Shown here: positions 22,367 through 32,937 of the stretch, piece after piece
Layout: each line of letters begins with the position of its first letter
How positions within the stretch are numbered: position 1 is the first letter of the stretch
Source: Phorcus lineatus
Taxonomy: Eukaryota; Mollusca; Gastropoda; Trochida; Trochidae
Assembly: GCA_921293015.1 (NCBI GenBank)
Contig: OV121097.1
Span: 26,819,429 to 26,883,428, forward strand
Direction of reading: 5' to 3'
Length of the DNA stretch: 64,000 nucleotides
Notes under the pieces: model-generated
The model's input: only the letters and a program-made list of their open reading frames with translations
Told to the model about the DNA's origin: nothing
The model's database searches: none
Position numbers and translations under genes: made by a program

Positions 22367-22431
22367 GAAACTATTGACTTCAACGACCCTGACGAGGAGC
22401 CAGCGACGTCTATGATGTTCGAATGTGACAT
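22367..22431 (+). CDS. Probable upstream exon of the type I membrane-protein gene
   Basis: A 65-nt segment after AAATGTCACAG, ending GACAT|GTAATC. It is open in only one frame, ETIDFNDPDEEPATSMMFEC, with strongly coding-like acidic composition (phase 0 in, phase 2 out). Its AT ending joins the T of the next candidate exon at 22,823 to make an Ile codon in the open frame of that exon. The acceptor is only moderate. If unspliced, the frame would stop at once (TAA at 22,433). Assignment to the gene downstream rests on strand, phase and spacing. Confidence 0.5.
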
Positions 22432-22822
22432 GTAATCATGTTTATTCGATCATATTTCTATCTGGTCCAAAATAACTCTTCTTGAAATGAGAATTATAGG
22501 GAGGTTGTCACATGGAGCGTTATAATCAAATAACCGATGACATTAGAGAGCATCTTTATGGAAAAAACAATGGGATAATCATCCATGTGTCGACGGCATT
22601 ATTTGATATTCACAGTTAGGGCACGACGGGGATGAATTATGTAATCACTAGTGACAGAATCGATATAATTTTTTATCAAATTTAATTCACATGTTATGCA
22701 AAGTCATTTATGATTGTGATTATCCATAGATTTTTGTTTAACCTTTTCATTAAGAACGATATATTGAAGTTTAAAGGGTCATTTTACAAATCTAAAGCAG
22801 TTTCTTCTTTTACATTTAACAG

Positions 22823-22958
22823 TATTGAGCATTCTAGCATTTGGTTCACGCCATACGCCGTTTATTCCACAATAAAGTGCAACTTTTGTATTTACGACAC
22901 GAAACAATGGTCAATGACGTTGACAACTACAGTGTCATTACATCACAAGCAGTGGCCC
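22823..22958 (+). CDS. Probable exon of the type I membrane-protein gene (3' border uncertain)
   Basis: Begins after an excellent acceptor (TTTCTTCTTTTACATTTAACAG). With phase 2 entry it reads IEHSSIWFTPYAVYSTIKCN then FCIYDTKQWSMTLTTTVSL, up to a TGA at 22,959, so the exon must end before it. Candidate donors are ACA|GTGTCA at 22,931 or ATG|GTCAAT at 22,908; neither leaves the phase 1 needed for the exon at 27,343, so at least one linking exon has been missed. The alternating hydrophobic pattern and CNFC pair look extracellular. Confidence 0.5.
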
Positions 22959-22976
22959 TGATCGAGTTTTTTTTTA

Positions 22977-23125
22977 TTCACGGATGAAATGTATATAACT
23001 AATTTACGTTCATCTATGTCGAGATAAGTACTTCATACACCACTAAAACTTCGACATGGTAAACCATCATGGCTTTGGAAAGGAAAAAGACTTTTTTGGC
23101 CTTAACTATTACAAAAGATGAAAAG
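22977..23125 (+). repeat. Dispersed repeat D, copy 2
   Basis: Second copy of the repeat at 20,318-20,460. It begins TTCACGGATGAAATG and ends in TTACAAAAGATGAAAAGG, with a roughly 10-bp extra segment (AAAACTTCGAC) in the middle. Confidence 0.8.
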
Positions 23126-23276
23126 GCTCGGCCTTCGGCCTCGTCATTTGACTATAATTGCATACCTCAAGACTGTAATATATTGCAAATCCCAATTCTG
23201 CTTAAGGCTACTCTATTCTTAATTCTTGATTTTTTTAACACCCATCGTACTTTTATACGGTGGAGAATCTGATAAG

Positions 23277-23750
23277 ATAAAGGGGCACAGAGTATGTTGT
23301 TGTATATGTCAAACTTTATAAATGGTAGTATTTCATCGACACGTAGTCGTAGTTAGTGAAATTCAGCAACCAAATGCTTATCCTTATCCTGATAAGGAAA
23401 ATGAAAAGGTTTAAGTCGTGATTTAAACCGGAGAGTGGCGAGCGCCAATAATTCAAACGTAGTTTTTAAACTTATTCATAGCAGCTACAATGACAAATAT
23501 GGGTTGGTAGTGTGAAGTTGGTCATTTAACTAATCATTATGTAGATTGGATGCACAATTTTGACTTTTTAAAGATCTAGATGACCTTGTTTGTGTTACCA
23601 ATGAAAATAAGAAAATATCAGAATGGTGCCATTTTAGTGATAAAGATACAAGTTTAAGGTAGACCTTTGAACTTCAGTCAGGAAAGACAGCATTTTGGTT
23701 CTAATTAAGCCACATAGAGAATTTATGAATCATAATCTGTGCATCTTTAA
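23277..23750 (+). mobile_element. TTAA-flanked MITE, family A, copy 2
   Basis: Ends ATAAAGGGGCACAGAGTATG / CATAATCTGTGCATCTTTAA form inverted repeats like those of the copy at 28,190. The core AAACCGGAGAGTGGCGAGCG is recognisable near 23,424 but more diverged. Length is about 474 bp and no coding capacity is seen. Confidence 0.8.
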
Positions 23751-23828
23751 CCGAATAAACATTTGTTTTTGTTCATACCTCACTGGTACAAGGATAATAA
23801 ACTAACTACACAAGAATTAAACCAAATG

Positions 23829-23945
23829 TGATGAGGAGAGGTGATCTCACTCACTGCTTGTCGATCACTTCTCTACTGCAGACAAAGTTGCCAACCTTAT
23901 GGCGGGATTTGAACCTCGGACCTCTTAATGCCAAGCCGTAAATCA
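23829..23945 (-). mobile_element. tRNA-derived SINE, truncated copy
   Basis: On the minus strand it has a B-box-like GAGGTTCAAATCCCGCCAT followed by GGTTGGCAACTTTGTCTGCAG, the same junction seen in the two longer SINE copies. It then jumps to a GTGAGATCACCTCTCC-like end, so the body is mostly deleted. Confidence 0.75.
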
Positions 23946-24439
23946 AATCGAACAGAAGAAAGTGTACATAACCATTAATCATAAAGGAAATCAAATAAGA
24001 TCTTAATTTTATTTTGATAAATATTTTGAAGGAAAGTTTTCAGTCTATTTTAATCCAGTATTGCGTCCAGAAAATCTGTAACATATATGTTTTTAAGCTT
24101 GATCTTTTAAGCCTGCATGGTGAAAAGATTAAGGAACAGAGGGTATTTTGTTTTGGTAAAGTTATCTCATTGATAAATATTAACTGTTCCTGAAAAATCA
24201 TTTAAATGCTTATTGGTTCAGTGAAGTGCCAAAATAATTGGTGAAGTCCTGATATCGAGAATCGAACGATGTAAAGTCACCGGGAACGCAAATGAGTCAG
24301 ATGTAATTGTTACCTACAAAAAGGAAACCATTGGATGGTAGTGTTCGATAGGTCATATAACCAATGTCATTACTTAGGATGTGCAAAACATATACCTACA
24401 TGTATATTCATTTATCTATTTATTCATTTATTTATTTTA

Positions 24440-24566
24440 GATTCCAGGCGCTCGTTATATTGTGATGTATTGTGATCAAATGTTTTGTTTTGCTTGTTTG
24501 TATTTACGATGTAACAAAAATTTCCTTCGGAATAATAAAGTTTTATCTTATCTTATCGTATCTTAA
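24440..24566 (+). mobile_element. LINE 3' end with (TTATC)n tail
   Basis: The block TTTGTATTTACGATGTAACA...TTTCCTTCGGAATAATAAAG followed by TTTTATCTTATCTTATCGTATC resembles the 3' UTR and short tandem tail of CR1/jockey-type LINEs. No protein-coding part remains. Confidence 0.65.
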
Positions 24567-25179
24567 TTTCAGATTCTGAGCATTACACAAGGCATTTTGC
24601 TCGATCGTCGATGAAATTATGAACATTTCTTATTTTAAACATTTTGAGATCTGTGAGAGGATATCTGAAATCCGTTCCCGTGGAACTAATCAGAGACAAA
24701 TTGAATTTAATGAAATATACTCTTTGTCATTTTAAGTTACGCCGGTCATTGTTTTAATTTGAACCCTGAATTTTCATGCGTCGACGAACCATTGAGGAAA
24801 TCGCTCATGCTTCACCTTGGCACAATCAATAGCTGATGAATGGCTTCAGTCCCAAAATTGTCGAAGATATCTCAGATATCTCTTTCCTTGATATCATTTT
24901 TAATGTAGATATTTTTAATTTAAAACTATTGACAAAGGAAAGACTGTTTAAGTATGCGTGATCCATTCAACGTCACAAAGAAGAACTTAATTTTTGAATA
25001 TGGATATTTTATGTTGGGCCAGTGCGTGATTTCATGGCAACAACCTTGTGAAATCATTTTTTCCAATGAAGCGTGGATATCATTATACCGATATTCCCCT
25101 TTTAGAAATATGTTACCTGGCCAGCAGAGAATGTATTCGACTGTCGTTATTGTTGACGCGAAATTGCTTTTATAGTATT

Positions 25180-25634
25180 AATTAACATATAAGTTGGCTT
25201 TGATACGAACCTAAATGTAATATGTGGTGATATAAACTTAAAACATCTTAACTTTTTATCGCTCATAGACATTTATATGACAAATACTGATTTTTCATGA
25301 AAATCTAAAAACAGCCCCAAAATTGCTCAGAGGTGGAGACAACCCGTCCAATTTACATGGATACTAGTTATATAACCTAACAAACACTATCAACCCCTAA
25401 CTGCCCTCCTTGTTGTTTTAGATAAGCCTCCAAAATTACGTTTGACCATTTGACGCGCGCCACTGTCCGGTTTTCGATCATAATTGCGACGTTCTACGTT
25501 CATACAGTCACTGTACAAAACAAATTAGCTTTAAACTGTGTCTTTTTGGTAAAAGTCGATACATCACGATCAAATGCCACCATTGAATGATTTTGGCATA
25601 TAAGACTCCAACAACTCACGGAGTGGCTCTTTAA
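25180..25634 (-). mobile_element. TTAA-flanked MITE, family B, copy 2
   Basis: Close relative of 47,086-47,562: the shared words run from GGTGATATAAA through ATGGATACTAGTT and GACGCGCGCCACTGTCCGG to ACAACTCACGGAGTGGCTCT and TTAA. The left terminal repeat is missing. Orientation is given so that the core reads AAAACCGGACAGTGGCGCGC. Confidence 0.85.
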
Positions 25635-25891
25635 TCATTTGCGTCATAGACAGACAGAAATACGTGTACTAATGGTGTTTTCACCATGTTTACAGAATCC
25701 TGCCAAGAAGTAGAATTGTCTATCTAAATTTGATTGTTCTGTTTATTTCAGTAAATGATTCGAACAACTTGATAATTTGTTATAAAAAAATTTAAAATGA
25801 TCTTACATCCCCTAAAATCAACAAAAGTTATGATCATTTCATGAAATCTTGTAGTAACCGATACTTTCTTCTCGCGTTTAGAAATAATTCT

Positions 25892-26025
25892 TTAAGGGCC
25901 ACAAAGTATGTTGTTAATATGAAGTTCATAAATGGTGTTATTCTATCGAGAAATTGTGGTTATTACCAAAAATTAGCATCTTAGTGCTTAAGTTAAATAT
26001 AAATCTGGAAGAAGAAAACCTATTA
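25892..26025 (+). mobile_element. TTAA MITE, family A, 5' fragment
   Basis: Starts TTAAGGGCCACAAAGTATGTTG and continues ATGGTGTTATTCTATCGAGA as in the copy at 28,190, then match is lost after about 130 bp. Confidence 0.65.
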
Positions 26026-26846
26026 TAAAGGATGTTGACTCACATTAACTCCAAATTCTCCCTGTCCGAATAATGAATGGTTGAAATAATTATGGTTTAA
26101 TTTACAAATAACATTACAAGGCACTGTTTTTGTTGAATATATTTCGATTCAATTTGCAATCAAAATTACAAGGCAGCGTATTGCTTTTCTTTGGCATCTG
26201 ATACGATCATTTCTAAACAAAACCTTTATAAAGGACAATAGAATTAAGAAAGTTAAGTCAGTTTTAGATGTGTTTTAATTATTTACTTGAATAAATATAT
26301 TTTCGTCATGAAAACATCTATTATAGTCACGATGATTATCTGGTACTTTAATTATGGAGCCTCTGGGTCCTCTCCTTGAAAATGATTTATAAAAATTGTT
26401 TTCTTTCAAAGAATTAAAAACAGGTTGTTTACATATTACAAGTGCAAAATTATGCTTTGTCCATCCTACACCGTACTGATGTAATTGTTTTTAATAAATC
26501 AATATCGTTTTTTATGTCGTTGCAATGACGAAGTGATTCTCTTTGGCATTGTATGAAAATATGAACTCAGTTTTTAAGTCTTCAGGGAAATGAAGAAATT
26601 GAATGAATTATTGATATACGAATTCGGATAACAACCATTTTGTTGTAAAAAAACACTCGCGATATTTAAATTTTATCACATTGGTTGTTGCCCCTGGTAA
26701 CTTGTTGTGTGTGTGAAATATTCCACATTCAAAATTCTTATTGCTTTTGGTCTTTCTTTAGTTATCTATTTCCCGCAACTCTTCTCAATGTTGGAGTTTG
26801 TTCAAAACATGTCACTTCACAGGGGGCGTAGGAGCGAATTTGAAAG

Positions 26847-26848
<2 letters not shown>

Positions 26849-26878
<30 letters not shown>

Positions 26879-26923
26879 TTGGATTGAAATTTTGTAACCA
26901 AAAAAAAAAAAAAAAAAAAAAAA
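26849..26923. repeat. 29-G run followed by a 24-A run
   Basis: A run of 29 G (26,849-26,877) is followed 22 bp later by 24 A (26,900-26,923). Such runs are unstable and hard to sequence, and the G run can form a quadruplex. The apparent open frame through it has no meaning. Confidence 0.9.
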
Positions 26924-27342
26924 CACTTACTGCTTACCCCATCTAATCGTCAATTAGGATGATTGGATGTTTTAGTTCTACGCTCAGAGTAGTGCATAGT
27001 ACGCCCCTGCTTCGGTTTTAAAGCGACCTTTAGTAATGCTCCACTTTTTACAAGGAAAGTCTGCATTTTAGATTAATTTTAAGAAGTTATAGTTCCTTTT
27101 GGATATTTTCCTTGAAGGGATATCTGTTTTGATACTATTTGCTTTCACTGACGTATTTATTCATATGTATTCACTAAAAATAGTCTTTAATTGACCATTT
27201 CTTTTAAAGACTGCCTCTAGAATGAAACAATTTGCAGTAACTTCGAAGAAAGAGTCCTTTAGATGTAATCCATCACCTTGCAATTTTGCTAAAAAAATCT
27301 ATTTTTTACCCTTTACTTTGATAAAAAGAATTCCAATTTCAG

Positions 27343-27441
27343 GAAGAAGCTATCCGCCGCCCACTGTGATCATGCCTTCGATGAAGATTTGTCACACTGA
27401 CGATGAGGTTGAAGGGAAACTGGTCGACTGTGTGCCTGCAG
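27343..27441 (+). CDS. Type I membrane protein: ectodomain exon (99 nt)
   Basis: Acceptor TTCCAATTTCAG, donor GCAG|GTAATG, phase 1 to phase 1. It reads RSYPPPTVIMPSMKICHTDD then EVEGKLVDCVPA, with two Cys. It is the first exon of the phase-consistent chain of nine that ends at the stop at 58,477. I do not recognise the domain. The preceding exon (which must end in phase 1) was not found. Confidence 0.72.
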
Positions 27442-28189
27442 GTAATGAATATCTTCATAGTTAACATTATTATATCATGCTTAAAAGTTCTTGTTCTTTT
27501 AAGGACTCTTCCGGTTATTTCCTCCCACCTTTTCCGAGTTCTGGAGTGCTTCTTGCCATGGATATGGCGCGTGTTCAGAATCGCATATACTATCTTAGGT
27601 TTGTCTTGTAAGTGTTCTCTTATCACTTATTGTTTTGTGAATTGCAAACAATATCATAGTTTTGTTTGTATTTGACGACATTCTTCCTGTATATTCTAGT
27701 TGACGCTCTGGAGAGTTAAATATCGTGCATATGGTGATGTTCCAGAATTGCACAAAGCAATAGTTTTCTTATAGGCTTTCTTCCTGTTGTGTTGAAATTT
27801 TTAATCTTTTGTTAGCTGGGAGAAAATTAATCTTCAGAATTGCATATGATGTTCTTAGTTCATTCCTTTTAACATACTTCCGGTTTCTTTGGTTGTAATT
27901 CTTAAGTGTTAAGATTTCTAATAACAACAAAACGTTGTCATCCTATTTTTTTAAAGATTATTACGTAGAAATAAGAAGAGGATACAAAACGACATTCCTT
28001 CCTTTTTTATAACAAGAGTTGATCATTTAGTGTAACAAAACACCTTTACTCGTTAAAATGGCCTCCCATTAAATTTTTTTGTTTCTTCCCTGATGAACCA
28101 TGGTTACACACATAATCAGAATATTTACAGCGATGTTTTCGGAACTTGGAATATTTATGTAAAATGCATTATTCAACTTCTTCACCACG

Positions 28190-28638
28190 TTAAAGGGGCA
28201 CAGAAAATGTTGTTGGGGTCAAATATTTCTTAACTTCATAATTGGTGTTATTCTATCGAGAAGTAATGGTTGTTTCAGAAAGTAAGAATCCTTATGCTTA
28301 TCAGTTCAGTTAAGTGACAATAAACGGGTTAGTGTTGTGATTTGTGATCGAAAACCGGACACTGGCACGCGCCAATGATTCAAACGTAATTTTGGAACCA
28401 TATCTACAGTAGTACATTTAACTAATATACACATTAATGGGACACATAATTTCGAATTCTTAACATTTATAGAGCCGTTTTCCGATTATCAGTGAAATCA
28501 AGAATATACCATTAGTTTTACTTTTTACAGATAAGGATGCAAGTTAAGGGAGGCGATTTTAACTCAACTCAGGTCATAAGGTTTCTGATCTTACTAAAGC
28601 CACATTAAAATCATGAAACATACTGTGTGTCCCTTTAA
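28190..28638 (+). mobile_element. TTAA-flanked MITE, family A, complete copy
   Basis: 449 bp with ends TTAAAGGGGCACAGAAAATG / CATACTGTGTGTCCCTTTAA and TTAA at both extremities. The interior has the core GATCGAAAACCGGACACTGG (about 28,347) followed by CACGCGCCAATG, TCAAACGTAATTTTGGAACC and ATATCTAC. No ORF is present. It lies in an intron of the membrane-protein gene. TTAA flanks would suit a piggyBac-like or other TTAA-specific mobiliser (inference). Confidence 0.9.
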
Positions 28639-31554
28639 GTCAACTTCCATTGGATATTTGGAAATTCATTGTTATTTGTGTATATTTTACTTCGCTTCGA
28701 TTCTGTTTCGTTAAATACTCTTAATGTGTATTTACTGAATTCAATCATCCTCTTCAACATACCGAAAGAAGGCGATGTTATAACATACCGGCGTGCACAT
28801 TCGGCTATTACTCAATACAGTCAAAAATCAATTGCCTTAAAGCTTAGCCTAGAATGTAAAATCGGCGTGAGATGTTTTACAGCATAATCTCAAACAGTTA
28901 TCTCTCACAGACCAACAAGTAGATCTCAAATATATGACAATATACCACACAGTTCAAAATTCATCTCAATAAATGTCCAAAACCTCCCGAAAATATTTAC
29001 AGGCAAACATTAACATTGTCAGAACCGAAACTGGTAGCATGAGTGAGGTTAAGTACACAACTGTAATTTTAACCACTATTATTCACGGCGCACTTGATCC
29101 ACGAGTAAAGGTTTGCCTAAGGATTTGGTCTCAGTGCTCAGTTAAGACGGTTGAAACTGAAGGAAGTTAATGACTTGTAAGTATCCAATCTTCATGACAA
29201 TTACCTTGTCTTCAGGACACGGTTCCCTTCTCTTCTTACAATGAAGTGTAATTAAGCATTATTAGCTTTCTTCAAAAGCAATTCTACTCTAAGGTCCTTC
29301 CGGATATTTTAAACTATTTGAACCCAAGCCTCTGCTGTAAATGACGATAGCTGTCTGAATCTAAGATTCTGATATAAAACACCTTAATTTCATATAATAA
29401 CCGTCGAATATCCCGTTGCTTACTTTCACTGATTAAGGGTTACCATAGGAACAGACAATTCAGAATTATGTGGATAAGAACAATTATGAGTTATGGGTCT
29501 GTTATATTACAAAATTAAGGTTACATTAATGCACTAAAGGTGACCTTCATATCGGATCAAATTGATTTTGGTGATGGCTACATGGATCAAAAAGTAATCA
29601 TCATTTTTTTAAATAGATAATTGGTAATTTCAGAAGTAGACCAACTAATATATTTTTTAAAATCCATATCGGAATGAACAGGAGAAGGAAGTTATATAAC
29701 CAGCCAATCGAATGACTTTCATTTAGCACTGACGTCACCGACTAGATGGCAAGACCGTTGAGTTTTAGATATTGCATCAAGCTCCTTTCAGTACGACATT
29801 TCAGTCGCTGAAAATTATGCTGCTTAACAAATCGCGATAAATGGATTTGGTCAATCTTATTAGAATTAGATCAGGCCATTAGCTCACATTTTAACAACAA
29901 TTCTTACTTGACATGTGTTTTTTTTCTATCTATGTTGAGTAGCGAAGGGTAGATGTTACGAAGCCAAACATAGTTGATTGTCCAGTCGGTAGAGACATCT
30001 GACAATTCTAGAAGCTGACAGTTCCACATTAACAAAATAATTAGGAATTAAGAACTTGAATGAGGTTGTCCGAGTTCCAACATTAATTTCAACTTTTATC
30101 ACTTCTGGTGTCCCTATATTGTCCATACAAAGGCTCTGTATAGTTTGTGGATTTAAAGCCAGGGTCGAGTTGAGGCGCATCAAACTTTGTGATTGGTCGG
30201 ACATGATAAGTGCTGATTTCGGGTCATTTCAAGGTAATAGGTCATCAGATCGACCTTTCAAAGCTAAATGCCTGAGATCTTAAAAGAGCGGCGTATTAAT
30301 AGATTGAACTTAGAACTTAGAACTTACAATGTATTTGCAGAGATACCAGGGCATTATAGAATATATATATATATAAAGTATTATTTAAAGATAGGAGCCT
30401 TGGAGAACGAGTTCATTCCGTGCTGGCTAAAAGAAGTTACACTGAAAAGAATATATAGTGTAGCCTATGAAATAAAATCAGCGACTCGTTTTGGAATTTA
30501 AAAAGCTTGTAAAAGTAAAAAATATCAACATTATTGGTTTTTTCGTAATTTTGTGCTGAACTTGGCATCACTTAAACGAACCTACTTCTTTTTGTCCTCG
30601 AAAATCATTTTTATAATGACATTCAAGAAGCAAATTAATTATTGATTTTTTAAATTTATTTACCAAACATTCGTGCACCACTGCTAAATTACTCATTGCA
30701 ATTATTTATTTCTAGCATAATGGACATTGCCTTTTTCCTCTCTTCTAATTTCGATTCTATTAGGAACAAAGAATTGTAAAATACATTTGTAGTTTTATAA
30801 CTTTTGAAATGACTTAAAAGTCTTGAAGTGAATTCTACTAATAGTGCAACTAGTTTCAGTTTTTTATATCATAACAACAATAAACAAACCTAAAATGATT
30901 CATACTGTGCGAATGACCATTATTGCTGAAAACTATAAGACTGATGATACTCAATCTTTATGATCTTTGAAATTAAAAATGATGTAAATCTTGCAATGAA
31001 CACTAATTGCCTGCAACATCTATAAGTGAAAAGTCAATATTATCTTTATATATAAACACCAAAAAAACTTCTTCATAGTTCATAAAGACCCCATGATGAT
31101 CACTGAATAGTGTGAAACCGGTCGGTGATTCAAATCATTTCCAGACTTTCGTACTTAATATGAACAAAAAGGTAAAGATTATTGCTGAAAACATGTTTTC
31201 TGAGGGATCTTACGTAATCCTACAGATCACTCCGTTCTACCTGTCTTAATAACTTAGTCCTTGATCTTGACATGTGGCATAAAAATAAAAACAAATTATT
31301 GAAAGGATTATCGCATCATACATAAAAGTTGGTTGAGAATTCTTTTAACCACAAGGGTGACATGTTTCATTAACATGTATAACAGTATTAATAGAAACGA
31401 AAAATGTTTCTCTCATATTTTATGAAGAAAAACACCTCCCTTTCTATCTATTCAAAATGTCTTGTCCTCAAAATTGTGTTATGGTTTGTTTGACAAGTGA
31501 ACCTTTTTTGTACAGATTGAAATGTTTCGTTTGTATATTCGTGATTATTTTCAG
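28639..31554. other. Intron sequence, no further feature recognised
   Basis: Within the 4.1-kb intron between the exons at 27,343 and 31,555. Two overlapping opposite frames near 30,050-30,240 look superficially coding but lack supporting splice sites in either direction. A short AGAACTT tandem lies at 30,306-30,326. Confidence 0.45.
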
Positions 31555-31620
31555 CTCTCCTTCAGGATAAATGTCAACACACCAAGATGACGATGTATTG
31601 TAAAATAAGACTTCGCCCTG
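31555..31620 (+). CDS. Type I membrane protein: ectodomain exon (66 nt)
   Basis: Acceptor GTGATTATTTTCAG, donor CCTG|GTAAGA, phase 1 to phase 1, and only one of the three frames is open: LLQDKCQHTKMTMYCKIRLR plus P. Joined to the preceding exon it gives VDCVPALLQDKC, and the two Cys residues here add to the two upstream. The exon is only 111 bp before the 14-nt microexon. Confidence 0.75.
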
Positions 31621-31684
31621 GTAAGAAAACAGACAGAGAATCATCAATCAATGTTTAGTGCTGAAGGTGAAAGTGCTTTGGTGA

Positions 31685-32021
31685 ATGTCATGTGTTACAG
31701 TAGATATTGATAAATTTCCTTTCATATTCAGAGAATTTTACTTGGGTGAGTATGTTATATAACTTTTTTTAACCAGTGGAAATTTTGCATTACCAAACAA
31801 GCGAGAGCGTGGGATATACACAAATTGCAAGAGTAAGGCACCGAGTGTAATTATTTCTTTATGTCATGTGATACAGTAAATATTAATAAGTACCCGTCAT
31901 AATTAGAGGTTTTAATCGAGCAAGTATGACATAACTTTTTGTTAACCAGTGGGAAGTTTGCATTACCAATCAATATACACAAATTGCAAGAGTAAGGCAC
32001 CGAGTGTAATTATTTCTTTAT
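31685..32021 (+). repeat. 176-bp tandem duplication covering a microexon
   Basis: Unit 1 (31,685-31,860) and unit 2 (31,861-32,021) share ATGTCATGTG.TACAGTA, ATAACTTTTT, AACCAGTGG, TTTGCATTACCAA and a nearly exact ATACACAAATTGCAAGAGTA...GAGTGTAATTATTTC block. Unit 1 contains the microexon with intact splice sites; in unit 2 the matching place (about 31,900-31,918) has lost both. Confidence 0.85.
31732..31745 (+). CDS. Type I membrane protein: 14-nt microexon
   Basis: AGAATTTTACTTGG lies between a strong acceptor (TTTCCTTTCATATTCAG) and a strong donor (GG|GTGAGTATG). It supplies residues ENFTW. With a phase 1 entry and phase 0 exit it is just what is needed to join the 66-nt exon (phase 1 out) to the 65-nt exon (phase 0 in); without it the join reads into a stop after eight codons. 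It creates an N-glycosylation sequon NFT. Its existence is inferred from splice signals and phase. Confidence 0.72.
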
Positions 32022-32872
32022 TACCGACTACTTTCAATTGGATGATAATGGAAATATCCAGAAAATTGTCTGTTTTCGTGGCAACACCAAAACAGTGACA
32101 TCATAATCAGTCGTTGCTTAACAAAAGTGATATGTGAACATGTGCAGATATGAAAATATCTCACAACATATGTTAACAATTTTGTTGACAAATATTCATG
32201 CGATCGTTGTCAAGTGTATACGCAAGGACCTCTTGTTTTCAAAATTAGAGATATGTGTTAGGAATGGATGATCAACCCTGCAGACTACTGTTCTTTAAAT
32301 ATCCTTCTTTCAACTGAACAACTGGAAAATCCTTCCTGTTGGATTGTTAATGAATTGTTTATCATGAGCGTTCATATTCTTTAACTTCACTAAAGTAAAA
32401 GTACATGTAGAAAAGAAAAAAATTCCTGATGAGAGGTTATAGTCATGACTTGAAATGATAGTCTTTAGCTTTTTTTAAGTTGGAAGAACCTTTGTTGAGG
32501 ACATGTCTTTGGGCAAGTCTTGGCATTTACCTGCACTTGAGAATCGAAGATGTGATGATTAAGAGGAGAAAGTGAAAACGTGTACAATTACAAATATTAT
32601 AATACAGCTCATTCAGGAATTATCAAGTTTCGACATTGTATTTACCATTCCCTGAAACCATTTTGGCAAGTTTTTTGAGATGATCATGTCTTCAGATCCT
32701 CATTGAGTTTTTTGTCATGAGAGCTCTACCGGATGATCCTTGAGACGTATCTGTTGGAGCTTCTTGAGCTTCCGGCGATTTTACATTCTACCAAACAAAA
32801 CTAATATTGTTTGTTTTACATAAAGTAATACTGCTCATATTTTTCTTCGATCAATATAATTTCTTTCATTAG

Positions 32873-32937
32873 ACAAAGTACCATTATACCGTGGCTAAAG
32901 ACAGAAACCGATTTGTGTTTAGGAGTGACGACGTCCC
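32873..32937 (+). CDS. Type I membrane protein: ectodomain exon (65 nt)
   Basis: Acceptor ATTTCTTTCATTAG, donor GTCCC|GTAAGA, phase 0 to phase 2. It reads TKYHYTVAKDRNRFVFRSDD plus V and the first two bases of a Pro codon. The beta-strand-like alternation (KYHYTV, NRFVFRS) suggests an extracellular sandwich domain continuing from the exons before. Confidence 0.75.

Noticed and set aside
24954-25175. 73-codon frame near a MITE
   Set aside because: It has no splice signals at useful places and does not fit the phase needed between the exons at 22,823 and 27,343.
26707-26946. 79-codon frame through the poly-G and poly-A runs
   Set aside because: It is an artefact of homopolymers (Gly and Lys runs).
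29956-30283. Opposite open frames of 75 and 82 codons
   Set aside because: Coding-like on a quick read, but neither strand has a pyrimidine-rich acceptor at the required position, and the region lies inside a phase-compatible intron.
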